From positions 44,548 through 108,547 of the forward strand of contig JAPPJY010000034.1 of NCBI GenBank assembly GCA_028874335.1: a DNA stretch of 64,000 bases. The letters run 5' to 3'. The position numbers and the translations under genes are program-made. The stretch comes from Gemmatimonadota bacterium (GTDB lineage: Bacteria; Latescibacterota; UBA2968; GCA-2709665). Numbering within the stretch: position 1 is the first letter of the stretch; every line of letters begins with the position of its first letter. Shown here piece by piece: positions 54,591-62,090 of this stretch. Under the pieces are notes generated by a model that worked only from the letters and a program-made list of their open reading frames with translations, was not told where the DNA came from and searched no databases.

Positions 54591-55307
54591 ATGGTACAAC
54601 CTTTCAAACCTGCTTCCGAATGCGCGGACTGCAAGCTGTGCGAACGAGGGCGGGAGGCCGCGCCCGGCAACGGCTCGCCGGATATCGCCCACGTCGTCCG
54701 GGAAGTCATCGGGAGGATTCGGAACGGAAAAGACGGCCTCCTCGAAGTTCCGGTGGGTGTCTCCGCAAGGCACTGCCACCTGAACCATGAAGCGATGGAT
54801 ATCCTCTTCGGGGCCGGATCGGAACTCACGCCTTACAGGGAACTGTTTCAGCCCGGCGCGTACGCGGCGGAAGAATGCGTCTCCGTGATCGGGCCCAGGC
54901 TGCGCGCCATCGAGCGCGTCCGGATTCTGGGACCCGCCCGGGACTATAACCAGGTCGAGTTGGCCCGTACGGACGCCATCTTTCTCGGTCTCGATCCCCC
55001 CGTGCGGGACTCCGGCGACCTTCATGGCGCCCAGCGGGTCACTTTTGTGGGTCCGAAAGGGTCCCTTACCGTTCCTGCCGCCATCCGCGCCGTGCGGCAC
55101 CTCCATCTCCGCCCCGTCGACGTTGCGGAAATGGGGCTCACGGGGCGCCGTGTCGTTCGCGCTCATATCCGCGGTGAAAAGGGTCTCACCTTCGAAAATG
55201 TCAGGCTGAAAATCGACCCCGGCTATCTGCCCGAACTCCACCTGGACACCGACGACGCCAACGCGGCCGACCTCGTTTGCGGTGGGAGGGCATTCATCGA
55301 GTCGTAA
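54591..55307 (+). CDS. pduL: PduL-type phosphate acyltransferase of the microcompartment
   Basis: About 238 residues. PduL exchanges CoA and phosphate on acyl groups inside BMCs, here probably lactyl-CoA to lactyl-phosphate. The two metal-binding beta-barrel halves are visible as VPVGVSARHCHLNHEAMDIL and AIRAVRHLHLRPVDVAEMGL. QPGAYAAEECVSVIGPR and GPARDYNQVELARTD also fit. The N-terminus carries an unusual Cys cluster, CADCKLC. An upstream extension of 85 codons is non-homologous and crosses the promoter, so the ATG at 54591 is chosen, although no ribosome site precedes it. It is the first gene of the BMC operon. Confidence 0.88.
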   Translation: MVQPFKPASECADCKLCERGREAAPGNGSPDIAHVVREVIGRIRNGKDGLLEVPVGVSARHCHLNHEAMDILFGAGSELTPYRELFQPGAYAAEECVSVIGPRLRAIERVRILGPARDYNQVELARTDAIFLGLDPPVRDSGDLHGAQRVTFVGPKGSLTVPAAIRAVRHLHLRPVDVAEMGLTGRRVVRAHIRGEKGLTFENVRLKIDPGYLPELHLDTDDANAADLVCGGRAFIES

Positions 55308-55308
55308 G

Positions 55309-55468
55309 AAGCCGTCTTAAAATCCCCTGCGGTCTTCGCACGGCTGCAAAAGCGCCGGTCGGCGTCGGTCAAACCCACCCGTATAGACAAATATGGGCGG
55401 GTTTTCCCGCCTTGACCGCCACTTTTTCGCTCGTGCTCGGGAACTCACCGGTAATTTTAAAACGGCTT
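55309..55468. repeat. MITE-like inverted-repeat element, copy 2 (160 bp)
   Basis: It begins 2 bp after the pduL stop. Left end AAGCCGTCTTAAAAT, right end the inverse of AAGCCGTTTTAAAAT. It is identical in length and highly similar over the whole interior to copy 1, in reverse orientation. Read on the plus strand, it separates pduL from the rest of the BMC operon. No transposase is encoded. Confidence 0.87.
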
Positions 55469-55496
55469 CTGAGAAGCTGTACTCTTTCGCTCACCA

Positions 55497-56921
55497 ATGT
55501 CGACCAGCGCGCGAATCTTCATCCTGGTGGTCCTGCTGACGCCTCCGGCGGTTGCCTGTTATCACCGGGTGCAGATGGACGATCCGTATATCACGTATCG
55601 ATATGCGCGAAACCTCGCGGAAGGGCGCGGCTTCATCTATAACGAAGGCGAAAGGGTGCTTGGAACCACGGCGCCGCTTTACGCCGTGCTCCTCTCCGTT
55701 CCCGGTCGTCTTGCCGGAAGCTATCCGTTGGTCAGCACCCTTTTCAGCGGCGCCGCGCTGGGTGCGCTTGGATGGCTGATCGGACGCATCCTGGCAGACT
55801 TCAATGAACGCAGGGCCGGTTTCGTTGCCGCGTTTCTCGTGGTCCTGAATCCGTATCTTGGCGACGTACTCGGCTTTGAACTGATTCTGTTTCAGGCGCT
55901 GATATTCGGGGCCTACGCGGCCTACTTTTCGGGTCGCCCGAGCCTTGCGGCGCTGCTGCTTGCGCTTGGCACGCTCACCCGCGGCGACGGACTCGTACCC
56001 GCCGGACTCATCCTGGGCCACCATCTGTGGATTCGCAGGAGAGAGGCCTGGCGGCCGCTCCTCGTCTTCGCTGTTGTTGTTGGCGGGTGGTCGATCTACG
56101 CGGCGTGGACGTTCGGATCGCCATTTCCCAATACGCTCGAGGCAAAGCGGGCCATGGGCGAAAGCGGGCTCTGGCGATCGCTGTGGCACGGCGTTTTCTA
56201 CACGGGCCGGCGTTACCTGGAGTCGTCGCCGTTGTTCGTCTGGTTTACGCTGCCGGCGCTCCTGGGCGTGGGGAGGATGTTCCGTCTCGACCGGCGTCTT
56301 CTGCTCATCGCGGGCTGGCCGTTGCTCATCTTCGCCGGGTACTGGGCGATGGGCGTACCGGCGGCCTACAACTATTACGCCGGCCTCGTACCGCTGCTGA
56401 TGATCCTGACTGCTCTGGGTACGGTCTCGCTGGCCGGGCGGGTCGTGGACAGGCTGTCCGGCTGGCGTCGTCATGAAGGCCGGATCACCGCGTTGCTGTG
56501 CATCCCGCTTCTGATTGCCGTCCTGACCCCGACCGTCAACCTGTTGGGGCGTGAACCTCAGCCGAGATACCCGATCTACAAGTCGGCGGGCGAGTGGCTC
56601 GCCGCAAATACATCGGCGGCGGCTTCTGTCGGAATGGTCGAAATCGGCATCGTGGGCTTTTACAGCGACCGGTATATTGTGGACGTCTGCGGTCTGATCA
56701 CCCCCACCGTCGGCCCGCACATAGCCGCCGGCGACGTTGCCTGGCCCGTCCGGACGTTCAGGCCGGACTTCATGCTTCTGCACGATCCGCTCTGGGATTC
56801 GCTGGAAGGCCCGATCGCATCCGCAGCCTGGTTTCGGGAATCCTACGAACGCATCCGGATCTTCGACGGCCCGCGCCCTTACAAGCTGGCCGTCTATAAA
56901 AAAACAGATCGTCTTCATTGA
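55497..56921 (+). CDS. Polytopic membrane glycosyltransferase-like protein inside the BMC operon
   Basis: A 474-residue inner-membrane protein with about nine or ten transmembrane segments. The first periplasmic loop has [20 protein letters not shown] and [15 protein letters not shown], a pattern seen in bacterial GT-C type sugar transferases where the acidic pair is catalytic. A soluble C-terminal part (residues about 365-474) follows. It has no evident role in microcompartment chemistry. It starts 28 bp after the inverted-repeat element and lacks a ribosome site, so it may have been inserted into the operon. Confidence 0.7.
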   Translation: MSTSARIFILVVLLTPPAVACYHRVQMDDPYITYRYARNLAEGRGFIYNEGERVLGTTAPLYAVLLSVPGRLAGSYPLVSTLFSGAALGALGWLIGRILADFNERRAGFVAAFLVVLNPYLGDVLGFELILFQALIFGAYAAYFSGRPSLAALLLALGTLTRGDGLVPAGLILGHHLWIRRREAWRPLLVFAVVVGGWSIYAAWTFGSPFPNTLEAKRAMGESGLWRSLWHGVFYTGRRYLESSPLFVWFTLPALLGVGRMFRLDRRLLLIAGWPLLIFAGYWAMGVPAAYNYYAGLVPLLMILTALGTVSLAGRVVDRLSGWRRHEGRITALLCIPLLIAVLTPTVNLLGREPQPRYPIYKSAGEWLAANTSAAASVGMVEIGIVGFYSDRYIVDVCGLITPTVGPHIAAGDVAWPVRTFRPDFMLLHDPLWDSLEGPIASAAWFRESYERIRIFDGPRPYKLAVYKKTDRLH

Positions 56922-56988
56922 AGAAAGACAGGCGGGCGCCCTACACGCCGCGCTTTGTTCGAACACTCTCAACAGGAGGAAACGCGAC

Positions 56989-57270
56989 ATGGGTGAAGCC
57001 CTTGGCATGATCGAAACCAGAGGTCTGGTGGCGATGATCGAAGCGACCGACGCCATGGTGAAAGCGGCCAATGTAAAGCTGGTCAACTGGGAGAAAATCG
57101 GCGCGGGCTACGTGACCGCCGTCGTCCGGGGCGACGTGGCCGCCGTCAAAGCCGCCACCGAAGCGGGCGCAGCAGCAGCCGGCAAGATCGGCGAACTGAT
57201 ATCCGTCCATGTCATTCCGCGCCCCCACGGCAGCCTCGAAGACGTGCTGCCCATTGGAAAATCGTCCTGA
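56989..57270 (+). CDS. BMC-H hexameric shell protein
   Basis: A 93-residue single-domain BMC shell protein. It starts [20 protein letters not shown], continues [31 protein letters not shown], and ends [18 protein letters not shown]. These are the canonical strands and pore-loop region of PduA/CsoS1-like proteins, which tile the shell facets as hexamers. AGGAGG lies 9 nt before the ATG. This is the only strong ribosome site in the operon, as expected for the most abundant shell protein. Confidence 0.96.
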   Translation: MGEALGMIETRGLVAMIEATDAMVKAANVKLVNWEKIGAGYVTAVVRGDVAAVKAATEAGAAAAGKIGELISVHVIPRPHGSLEDVLPIGKSS

Positions 57271-57294
57271 ATTCTGAAACGCTGAGCGTTACCA

Positions 57295-57591
57295 ATGATA
57301 CTGGGTAAGGTGGTGGGGACGGTTGTCGCCACCCAGAAAGACAAGGGTCTCGAGGGGTTCAAGCTCCAGGTCGTGCAAACCCTGGATATTCAGACTCTGG
57401 AGTTGGGAAGCCGATTCCTGGTTGCGGTCGACGCCGTCGGCGCCGGGGCCAATGAAGTCGTCCTGTGCACAAGCGGAAGTTCCGCGCGGATGACCGGCTC
57501 GACCGAAGACCGTCCGGTCGACGCGGTCGTCGTCGCCATTGTCGATTCGGTGGAAATGGAAGGCGAAACGACGTACCGTAAACACCCCTGA
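57295..57591 (+). CDS. BMC-P pentameric vertex protein 1 (EutN/CcmL family)
   Basis: A 98-residue protein with the EutN/CcmL fold: MILGKVVGTVVATQKDKGLE at the start, then FLVAVDAVGAGANEVVLCTSG and RPVDAVVVAIVDSVE. Pentamers of this family cap shell vertices. It lies 24 bp after the BMC-H gene. Its stop codon is inside a hairpin (57,586-57,608). Confidence 0.95.
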   Translation: MILGKVVGTVVATQKDKGLEGFKLQVVQTLDIQTLELGSRFLVAVDAVGAGANEVVLCTSGSSARMTGSTEDRPVDAVVVAIVDSVEMEGETTYRKHP

Positions 57592-57608
57592 ACCCATACG
57601 GTTCAGGG
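57586..57608 (+). terminator. Intra-operon hairpin without U-tract
   Basis: CCCTGAACC, the loop CATAC, and GGTTCAGGG form a perfect 9-bp stem with a 5-nt loop, overlapping the BMC-P1 stop codon. No run of Ts follows, so it is not a classical intrinsic terminator. It may stabilise the upstream shell-protein mRNA or dampen read-through. Confidence 0.5.
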
Positions 57609-57729
57609 CGTGGCATTGCCAGGCTGACGCGCGGCGTTAGGGTCTCGTCTATTCGAAGTCTCGTCTATTCGCGTAAATTCGCGTCATTCGTAGTTTTGCC
57701 GTTGCCTTTCAGCCTTTTTTCTGGTTTTT

Positions 57730-57873
57730 CGTAGTTTCGTCTATTCGTAGTCTCGTCTATTCGTAGTCTCGCCTTTTCGTAGTCTCGCCTTTTCGTAGTC
57801 TCGCCTTTTCGTAGTCTCGTCTTTTCGTAGTCTCGCCTTTTCGTAGTCTCGTCTTTTCGTAGTCTCGTCTTTT
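57730..57873. repeat. 16-bp tandem repeat, nine units
   Basis: Units of consensus CGTAGTCTCGYCTTTT repeat every 16 bp from 57,730 to 57,873. They are preceded by degenerate related sequence (CGTCTATTCG, TTCGCGTAAATTCGCG) from about 57,645. The array fills the space between the first BMC-P gene and the aldehyde dehydrogenase gene and ends 10 bp before its ATG. Unit length is not a multiple of three. There are no unique spacers, so it is not a CRISPR array. Copy number is likely variable. Confidence 0.9.
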
Positions 57874-57883
57874 CCTGGTAACG

Positions 57884-59320
57884 ATGAACTTCAGCGAAAC
57901 CCAAATCAGATCGGTCGTTGAGGAAGTCGTCCGCACCCTCGCGCCGGAAGCGCGGGCCCCCGCTGTCGTTTCGTCTCCGGTCCGCACGGGCGGCAGCGGG
58001 GACGACGGCATCTTCGAACGACTGGACGACGCGATCGAAGCGGCCGGCGGGGCCCAGCGCGAACTGGAGGCCCTGTCGCTCGCGGCCCGGCGCGAAATCA
58101 TCGAGGCCATTCGCAAGGCGGCGCTGGACCATGCCAAGGGCCTGGCGCAGATGACCCTCGACGAGACCGGCATGGGCAGAATCGCCCACAAGATCCGGAA
58201 ATTCGACGTGGTTGCCCGTCTCACCCCGGGCGTGGAGGACCTGGAACCGGTGGCCTGGACCGGCGACCGCGGGCTGACCGTCGTGGAACTGGCGCCCTTC
58301 GGCATCGTTGCCGCCGTCACGCCCTCCACACATCCGGTTCCCACGACCGTGAACAACGCGCTCAGCCTGATCGCCGCAGGAAACAGTGCCGTATTTGCAC
58401 CACACCCCGCCGCGAAAAACGTCTCCCAATTGGGCATTCAGATCCTCAACCGGGCGATCGTCGACGCCGGCGGACCTCCAAATCTGTTGACCGCCGTCCA
58501 CGAACCCAGCATTCAGACCGCCCAGGATCTCTTCGTACATCCGAAAATCGACCTCGTCCTGGTAACGGGCGGGGGCGGCGTTGTCAAGGCCGCGATGCGC
58601 GCGCCGAAACGGGTCATTGCCGCGGGTCCCGGAAATCCCCCGGTGGTGGTCGATGAAACCGCCGACCTCGACACGGCCGCGGAGGGGATCGTGGAAGGCG
58701 GCGCATTCGACAATAATATCCTCTGCATCGGCGAAAAGGAAGTCTTCGTCGTCGAGTCCGTCGCCGACGAACTCAAGCGTTCCCTGCTGGCCAGGGGATG
58801 CGTGGAGCTGGACCGCGGCCAGATCCAAAGCCTGACCGGACGCGCGTTCACCGCGGACGACGGCGGGGAGCAAACCGTCAACCGGGAATTCGTGGGCCGA
58901 AACCCGCATGTTCTGGCCGAGAGTATCGGCCTGAACGTACCCCCCGAAACGGAGTTGCTGATCGGCGAGGTCGAAGCCGCGCATCCCTTCACGCAGAACG
59001 AGCAGATGATGCCTTTCATTCCCGTTGTCCGCGTGCCCGATGTCAACACCGGTATCGAAAGGGCGGTGGAGGCCGAACATGGATATCGCCACACGGCCGT
59101 CATGCACTCGAAAAACGTGGAAAACATGACCAACATGGCCCGGGCGTGCCGCTGCAGTCTCTTTATCAAGAACGGCCCGTCCACTGCGGGCGTGGGGGCC
59201 GGCGGCGAAGGATACACGTCGTTCTCCATCGCCACGCCCACCGGCGAGGGCTGCACATCGGCCAGAACCTTCACGCGGCAGCGGCGCTGCACACTGGTCG
59301 ACTATTTCAGGATCGTCTGA
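57884..59320 (+). CDS. CoA-acylating aldehyde dehydrogenase of the microcompartment (PduP/EutE-like)
   Basis: A 478-residue enzyme oxidising an aldehyde to acyl-CoA with NAD, here probably lactaldehyde to lactyl-CoA. An N-terminal amphipathic helix (NFSETQIRSVVEEVVRTLAP), followed by a flexible linker, is a typical encapsulation peptide. Motifs: PFGIVAAVTPSTHPVPTTVN, HPAAKN, VTGGGGVVKAA, AGPGNPPVVVD and catalytic C281 in DNNILCIGEKEVFV. The Gly-rich loop GGEGYTSFSIATPTGEG is typical of the BMC group. No good ribosome site precedes the ATG. Confidence 0.94.
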   Translation: MNFSETQIRSVVEEVVRTLAPEARAPAVVSSPVRTGGSGDDGIFERLDDAIEAAGGAQRELEALSLAARREIIEAIRKAALDHAKGLAQMTLDETGMGRIAHKIRKFDVVARLTPGVEDLEPVAWTGDRGLTVVELAPFGIVAAVTPSTHPVPTTVNNALSLIAAGNSAVFAPHPAAKNVSQLGIQILNRAIVDAGGPPNLLTAVHEPSIQTAQDLFVHPKIDLVLVTGGGGVVKAAMRAPKRVIAAGPGNPPVVVDETADLDTAAEGIVEGGAFDNNILCIGEKEVFVVESVADELKRSLLARGCVELDRGQIQSLTGRAFTADDGGEQTVNREFVGRNPHVLAESIGLNVPPETELLIGEVEAAHPFTQNEQMMPFIPVVRVPDVNTGIERAVEAEHGYRHTAVMHSKNVENMTNMARACRCSLFIKNGPSTAGVGAGGEGYTSFSIATPTGEGCTSARTFTRQRRCTLVDYFRIV

Positions 59321-59369
59321 AATCCAGTGAGGACCATCCTGACTTCCCACTCTCAATGCCCAGGTGCTT

Positions 59370-59645
59370 ATGCGACTCGGCCGCGTCTCGGGAAAAATCG
59401 TAGCCACAAGGAAAGATCCGTCGCTCAAAGGCATCCGGCTGCTCGTCATTCGGCCTCTGGACCACCGCCGGAACGACCACGGCGATGCGCTGGTGGCGGC
59501 CGACGTGGTCAGCGCGGGACAGGGTGAGACCGTCTACTGGGTCAGCGCGCGGGAAGCGCCCAACGCCCTGCCCGACAAATACGGACCCGTAGACGCCGCC
59601 ATCGTCGGCATTGCCGACCGCATCGATATCCGGAACGAACCATGA
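59370..59645 (+). CDS. BMC-P pentameric vertex protein 2
   Basis: About 91 residues of EutN/CcmL fold: RLGRVSGKIVATRKDPSLKG, then ALVAADVVSAGQGETVYWVS and GPVDAAIVGIADRIDI. It is paralogous to the other two vertex proteins. The ATG at 59370 gives the family N-terminus; a GTG two codons earlier is the alternative. AGGTG is close upstream. Confidence 0.94.
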   Translation: MRLGRVSGKIVATRKDPSLKGIRLLVIRPLDHRRNDHGDALVAADVVSAGQGETVYWVSAREAPNALPDKYGPVDAAIVGIADRIDIRNEP

Positions 59646-59691
59646 CCGGACCGCGCGCAGTCCTCCGGTCTCCCTTGAATCCGCGGAATCC

Positions 59692-60003
59692 ATGATTCTC
59701 GCCCGAGTCATCGGCAGCGTTGTTTCCACGCTGAAACATCCGGCCTACGACGCCGCGAAACTCATGCTGGTACAACCGGTCCGGCCCGACGGCAGCGAGG
59801 TGGATGACACCCTGCTTGCCGTCGACGCAGCCGGCGCAGGCGCCGGCGAAACCGTACTCGTCCTGCGCCAGGGCATTGCGGCCGCGCAGGTCCTGGGGGT
59901 GGACCGGCCGCCCATCCGCTCCGTTATCGTCGGGATCGTGGACCAGGTCGTCTGCGAGCCACAGACGCAAGACGACCGCAGTCATCGACAACCTGCACCG
60001 TAA
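59692..60003 (+). CDS. BMC-P pentameric vertex protein 3
   Basis: A 103-residue EutN/CcmL protein: MILARVIGSVVSTLKHPAYD, then TLLAVDAAGAGAGETVLVLRQ and PIRSVIVGIVDQV, with a polar C-terminal tail of about 15 residues. Three separate pentamer genes in one operon is a hallmark of the Planctomycetes/Verrucomicrobia-type BMC. The ATG at 59692 matches the family start. Confidence 0.94.
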   Translation: MILARVIGSVVSTLKHPAYDAAKLMLVQPVRPDGSEVDDTLLAVDAAGAGAGETVLVLRQGIAAAQVLGVDRPPIRSVIVGIVDQVVCEPQTQDDRSHRQPAP

Positions 60004-60027
60004 AGACGACCATCCGGACCCCTCGCC

Positions 60028-60855
60028 ATGACGCTCCATCAGGCAAAACTGGATATCGTGGAAGCAGGACGCAGGCTCTACGACAAGGGATACATCGTCT
60101 CGAGCGACGGGAACCTTTCCGCCCGCTTCGACGAAAGCCGCCTGATTGTTACGCCCGCCGGGCTGTGCAAAGGCAACCTGTCCGTAGAGGATCTGTGCGT
60201 TTGCGACATGGAAGGCAGGAAGATCAGCGGCGTTCGGAGCCCTTCCTCCGAAATCGGCATGCATCTGTTCCTCTACAGAGAACGGTCCGACATCAAGGCG
60301 GTCGTCCACGCGCATCCGCCCACGGCAACGGGATTCTCGGTTGCCGGAATGCCGCTCACCGATTGTGTTCTTCCCGAAGTCGTGATCACGCTCGGCTCGA
60401 TTCCTACGGCGAAGTACGGGACGCCCGGAGGTCCTGAGATCTCCGAACCGATTCGAAAGTTCGTCAAGGACTACGATGCCTATCTGCTTGAGAATCACGG
60501 CGCTACCACCGTCGGTTCCGACGTGATGAACGCCTATTTCAAAATGGAAACCCTGGAACATTTCGCGCGAATCCTCTTTGTGGCGCGCCAGCTGGGCGGC
60601 GCCAACGTCCTGAACCGGGAACAGGTTGACAAACTCCTTCAGATCCGACAGCGCCTGGGCATCCGGGGACCGGACCCGGCGTGCGACGTCGGCAGGGCGC
60701 CATCCGGGCCCGACACCTCGGAACCGCAAATCCCCACCCTTCGCACACGCAGCGCCTCGAGCCCTTCCGGCGATCCTCCGCCGGCGAAAGACGACCTCAT
60801 CACCGAAATCACCCGCCAGGTGATGCAGGAACTCCGTACCGGGAAGCCGGAATAG
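60028..60855 (+). CDS. Class II aldolase with C-terminal encapsulation peptide
   Basis: A 275-residue zinc aldolase of the fuculose-1-phosphate/rhamnulose-1-phosphate/AraD family. Active-site residues are E75 (SPSSEIGMH), H94 and H96 (VVHAHPPTA) and H157 (LENHGATT). It should cleave the sugar phosphate to DHAP and L-lactaldehyde. After the catalytic domain (to about residue 215), a Pro/Ser-rich linker leads to an amphipathic helix (DDLITEITRQVMQELRTGK), a standard signal for loading into BMCs. This feature ties the aldolase to the compartment. Confidence 0.94.
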   Translation: MTLHQAKLDIVEAGRRLYDKGYIVSSDGNLSARFDESRLIVTPAGLCKGNLSVEDLCVCDMEGRKISGVRSPSSEIGMHLFLYRERSDIKAVVHAHPPTATGFSVAGMPLTDCVLPEVVITLGSIPTAKYGTPGGPEISEPIRKFVKDYDAYLLENHGATTVGSDVMNAYFKMETLEHFARILFVARQLGGANVLNREQVDKLLQIRQRLGIRGPDPACDVGRAPSGPDTSEPQIPTLRTRSASSPSGDPPPAKDDLITEITRQVMQELRTGKPE

Positions 60856-60880
60856 TCCGCGACACCCCACGCCGCCGCCT

Positions 60881-62071
60881 ATGAAAATCCTCGTCGCAAA
60901 CGTCGGCAGTACGTCGTTCAAGTACAAACTCTTCGATATGACCGACGAGACGGTACTCGCCGAGGGGCGCCTCGAACGTATCGGCGGCACGCGATGTCCC
61001 GTTCAACATCGCATTGGTACATCGGAAACCCGATCCACCTGCGCGCTTCCCGATTACCCTACGGCGATCCGGAACGTCATGGAAACGCTCGGGAGCGTGG
61101 TCGGAAGCCGGGGAGGCTCCGACCTGGACGCCGTCGGGTTCAAGACCGTCCACCTGCGCGGGGAACCGGGGACGTACGTGCTGGACGACGGGATTCTCAA
61201 GCGCATGGCCGACTACAACGATCTCGCGCCGGCCCACAATCCCCCGTACATACAGGCTGTCCGGATCTTTCGCGCGCTCTACCCGGACCTTCCTCTGATC
61301 GGGCTCTTCGAACCGGCCTTCCACGCCACCATTCCGGACTATGCGTACACCTACAGCATTCCGTTCGTCTGGTACGAGACCTACGGCGTGCGCAAATACG
61401 GTTTCCACGGCGCCTCCCACCGCTACGTCTCGGAAAGAGTGCCGCGGCTCCTCGACCGACCGGCCGTCGGACTGAATCTGATTTCCTGCCACCTCGGCGG
61501 CAGCGCGTCTCTGTGCGCGATCAAGGACGGGAGGTCAGTCGACACCACGATGGGATTCTCAGCCCAGGACGGTATCATCCACGGCAACCGTAACGGCGCC
61601 ATCGACCCCTTCATCATTCCGTTCATGATGGACCGCGAAAACCTCTCTACGGACGACATCCGGCGCATTCTCACCACGGAAAGCGGCCTGGCCGGAATCT
61701 CCGGTCTCAGCGGGGACGTCCGCGACCTTGAAACGGCCGCCGATGCCGGCAACCCAAGGGCAAGACTGGCCATCGAGACGTTCTGCTACGGCGTGAAGAC
61801 AGCCATCGGCGCAATGGCGGCCGCGCTTGGCGGAGTCGATGCGCTGGCCTTTGCGGGAGGCATTGGCGAACGCGGCGTTCACGTTCGGAGGCGCGTCTGC
61901 CGGGGTCTGGAGTTTCTGGGAATTGAGCTCGACCCGGAAACGAACGCCTCCGGGCCTCCGGAGCGGCTGATCTCCGCTTCCGAAAGCGCCGCGAAAATTG
62001 CGATCGTGACCACCAACGAAGAAGTCATCGTGGCCCGTGAGACCGCGGCCCTCGTCAGGCGTATGTCGTAA
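60881..62071 (+). CDS. ackA: Acetate kinase family enzyme of the BMC operon
   Basis: A 396-residue ASKHA-fold kinase. It transfers phosphate from an acyl-phosphate to ADP and closes the pathway begun by PduL. Motifs: VANVGSTSFKYKLF, AHNPPYIQAVRIF, YGVRKYGFHGASHRYV, CHLGGSASLCAIKDGRSVDT, MGFSAQDGIIHGNRNGAIDP, and GGIGERGVHVRRRVC. The GNRNGAIDP motif differs from the usual GTRSGDIDP, so substrate preference may be shifted (for example to lactyl- or propionyl-phosphate; inference). It starts 25 bp after the aldolase, without a ribosome site. Confidence 0.93.
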   Translation: MKILVANVGSTSFKYKLFDMTDETVLAEGRLERIGGTRCPVQHRIGTSETRSTCALPDYPTAIRNVMETLGSVVGSRGGSDLDAVGFKTVHLRGEPGTYVLDDGILKRMADYNDLAPAHNPPYIQAVRIFRALYPDLPLIGLFEPAFHATIPDYAYTYSIPFVWYETYGVRKYGFHGASHRYVSERVPRLLDRPAVGLNLISCHLGGSASLCAIKDGRSVDTTMGFSAQDGIIHGNRNGAIDPFIIPFMMDRENLSTDDIRRILTTESGLAGISGLSGDVRDLETAADAGNPRARLAIETFCYGVKTAIGAMAAALGGVDALAFAGGIGERGVHVRRRVCRGLEFLGIELDPETNASGPPERLISASESAAKIAIVTTNEEVIVARETAALVRRMS

Positions 62072-62090
62072 CGCACGGATCCCCGAACCC

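Noticed and set aside
55491..57086. 531-codon open frame on the minus strand opposite the membrane transferase and BMC-H genes
   Set aside because: It is the antisense of two genes with clear family signatures. Its predicted protein is charged low-complexity sequence without motifs or ribosome site. High-GC DNA produces such shadows.
57730..57873. Possible CRISPR array
   Set aside because: The units are contiguous 16-mers without unique spacers, and there are no cas genes in the window.
57665..59449. 594-codon minus-strand frame opposite the aldehyde dehydrogenase
   Set aside because: The plus strand carries unmistakable aldehyde dehydrogenase motifs. The antisense frame begins in unrelated sequence and ends in the 16-bp tandem array.
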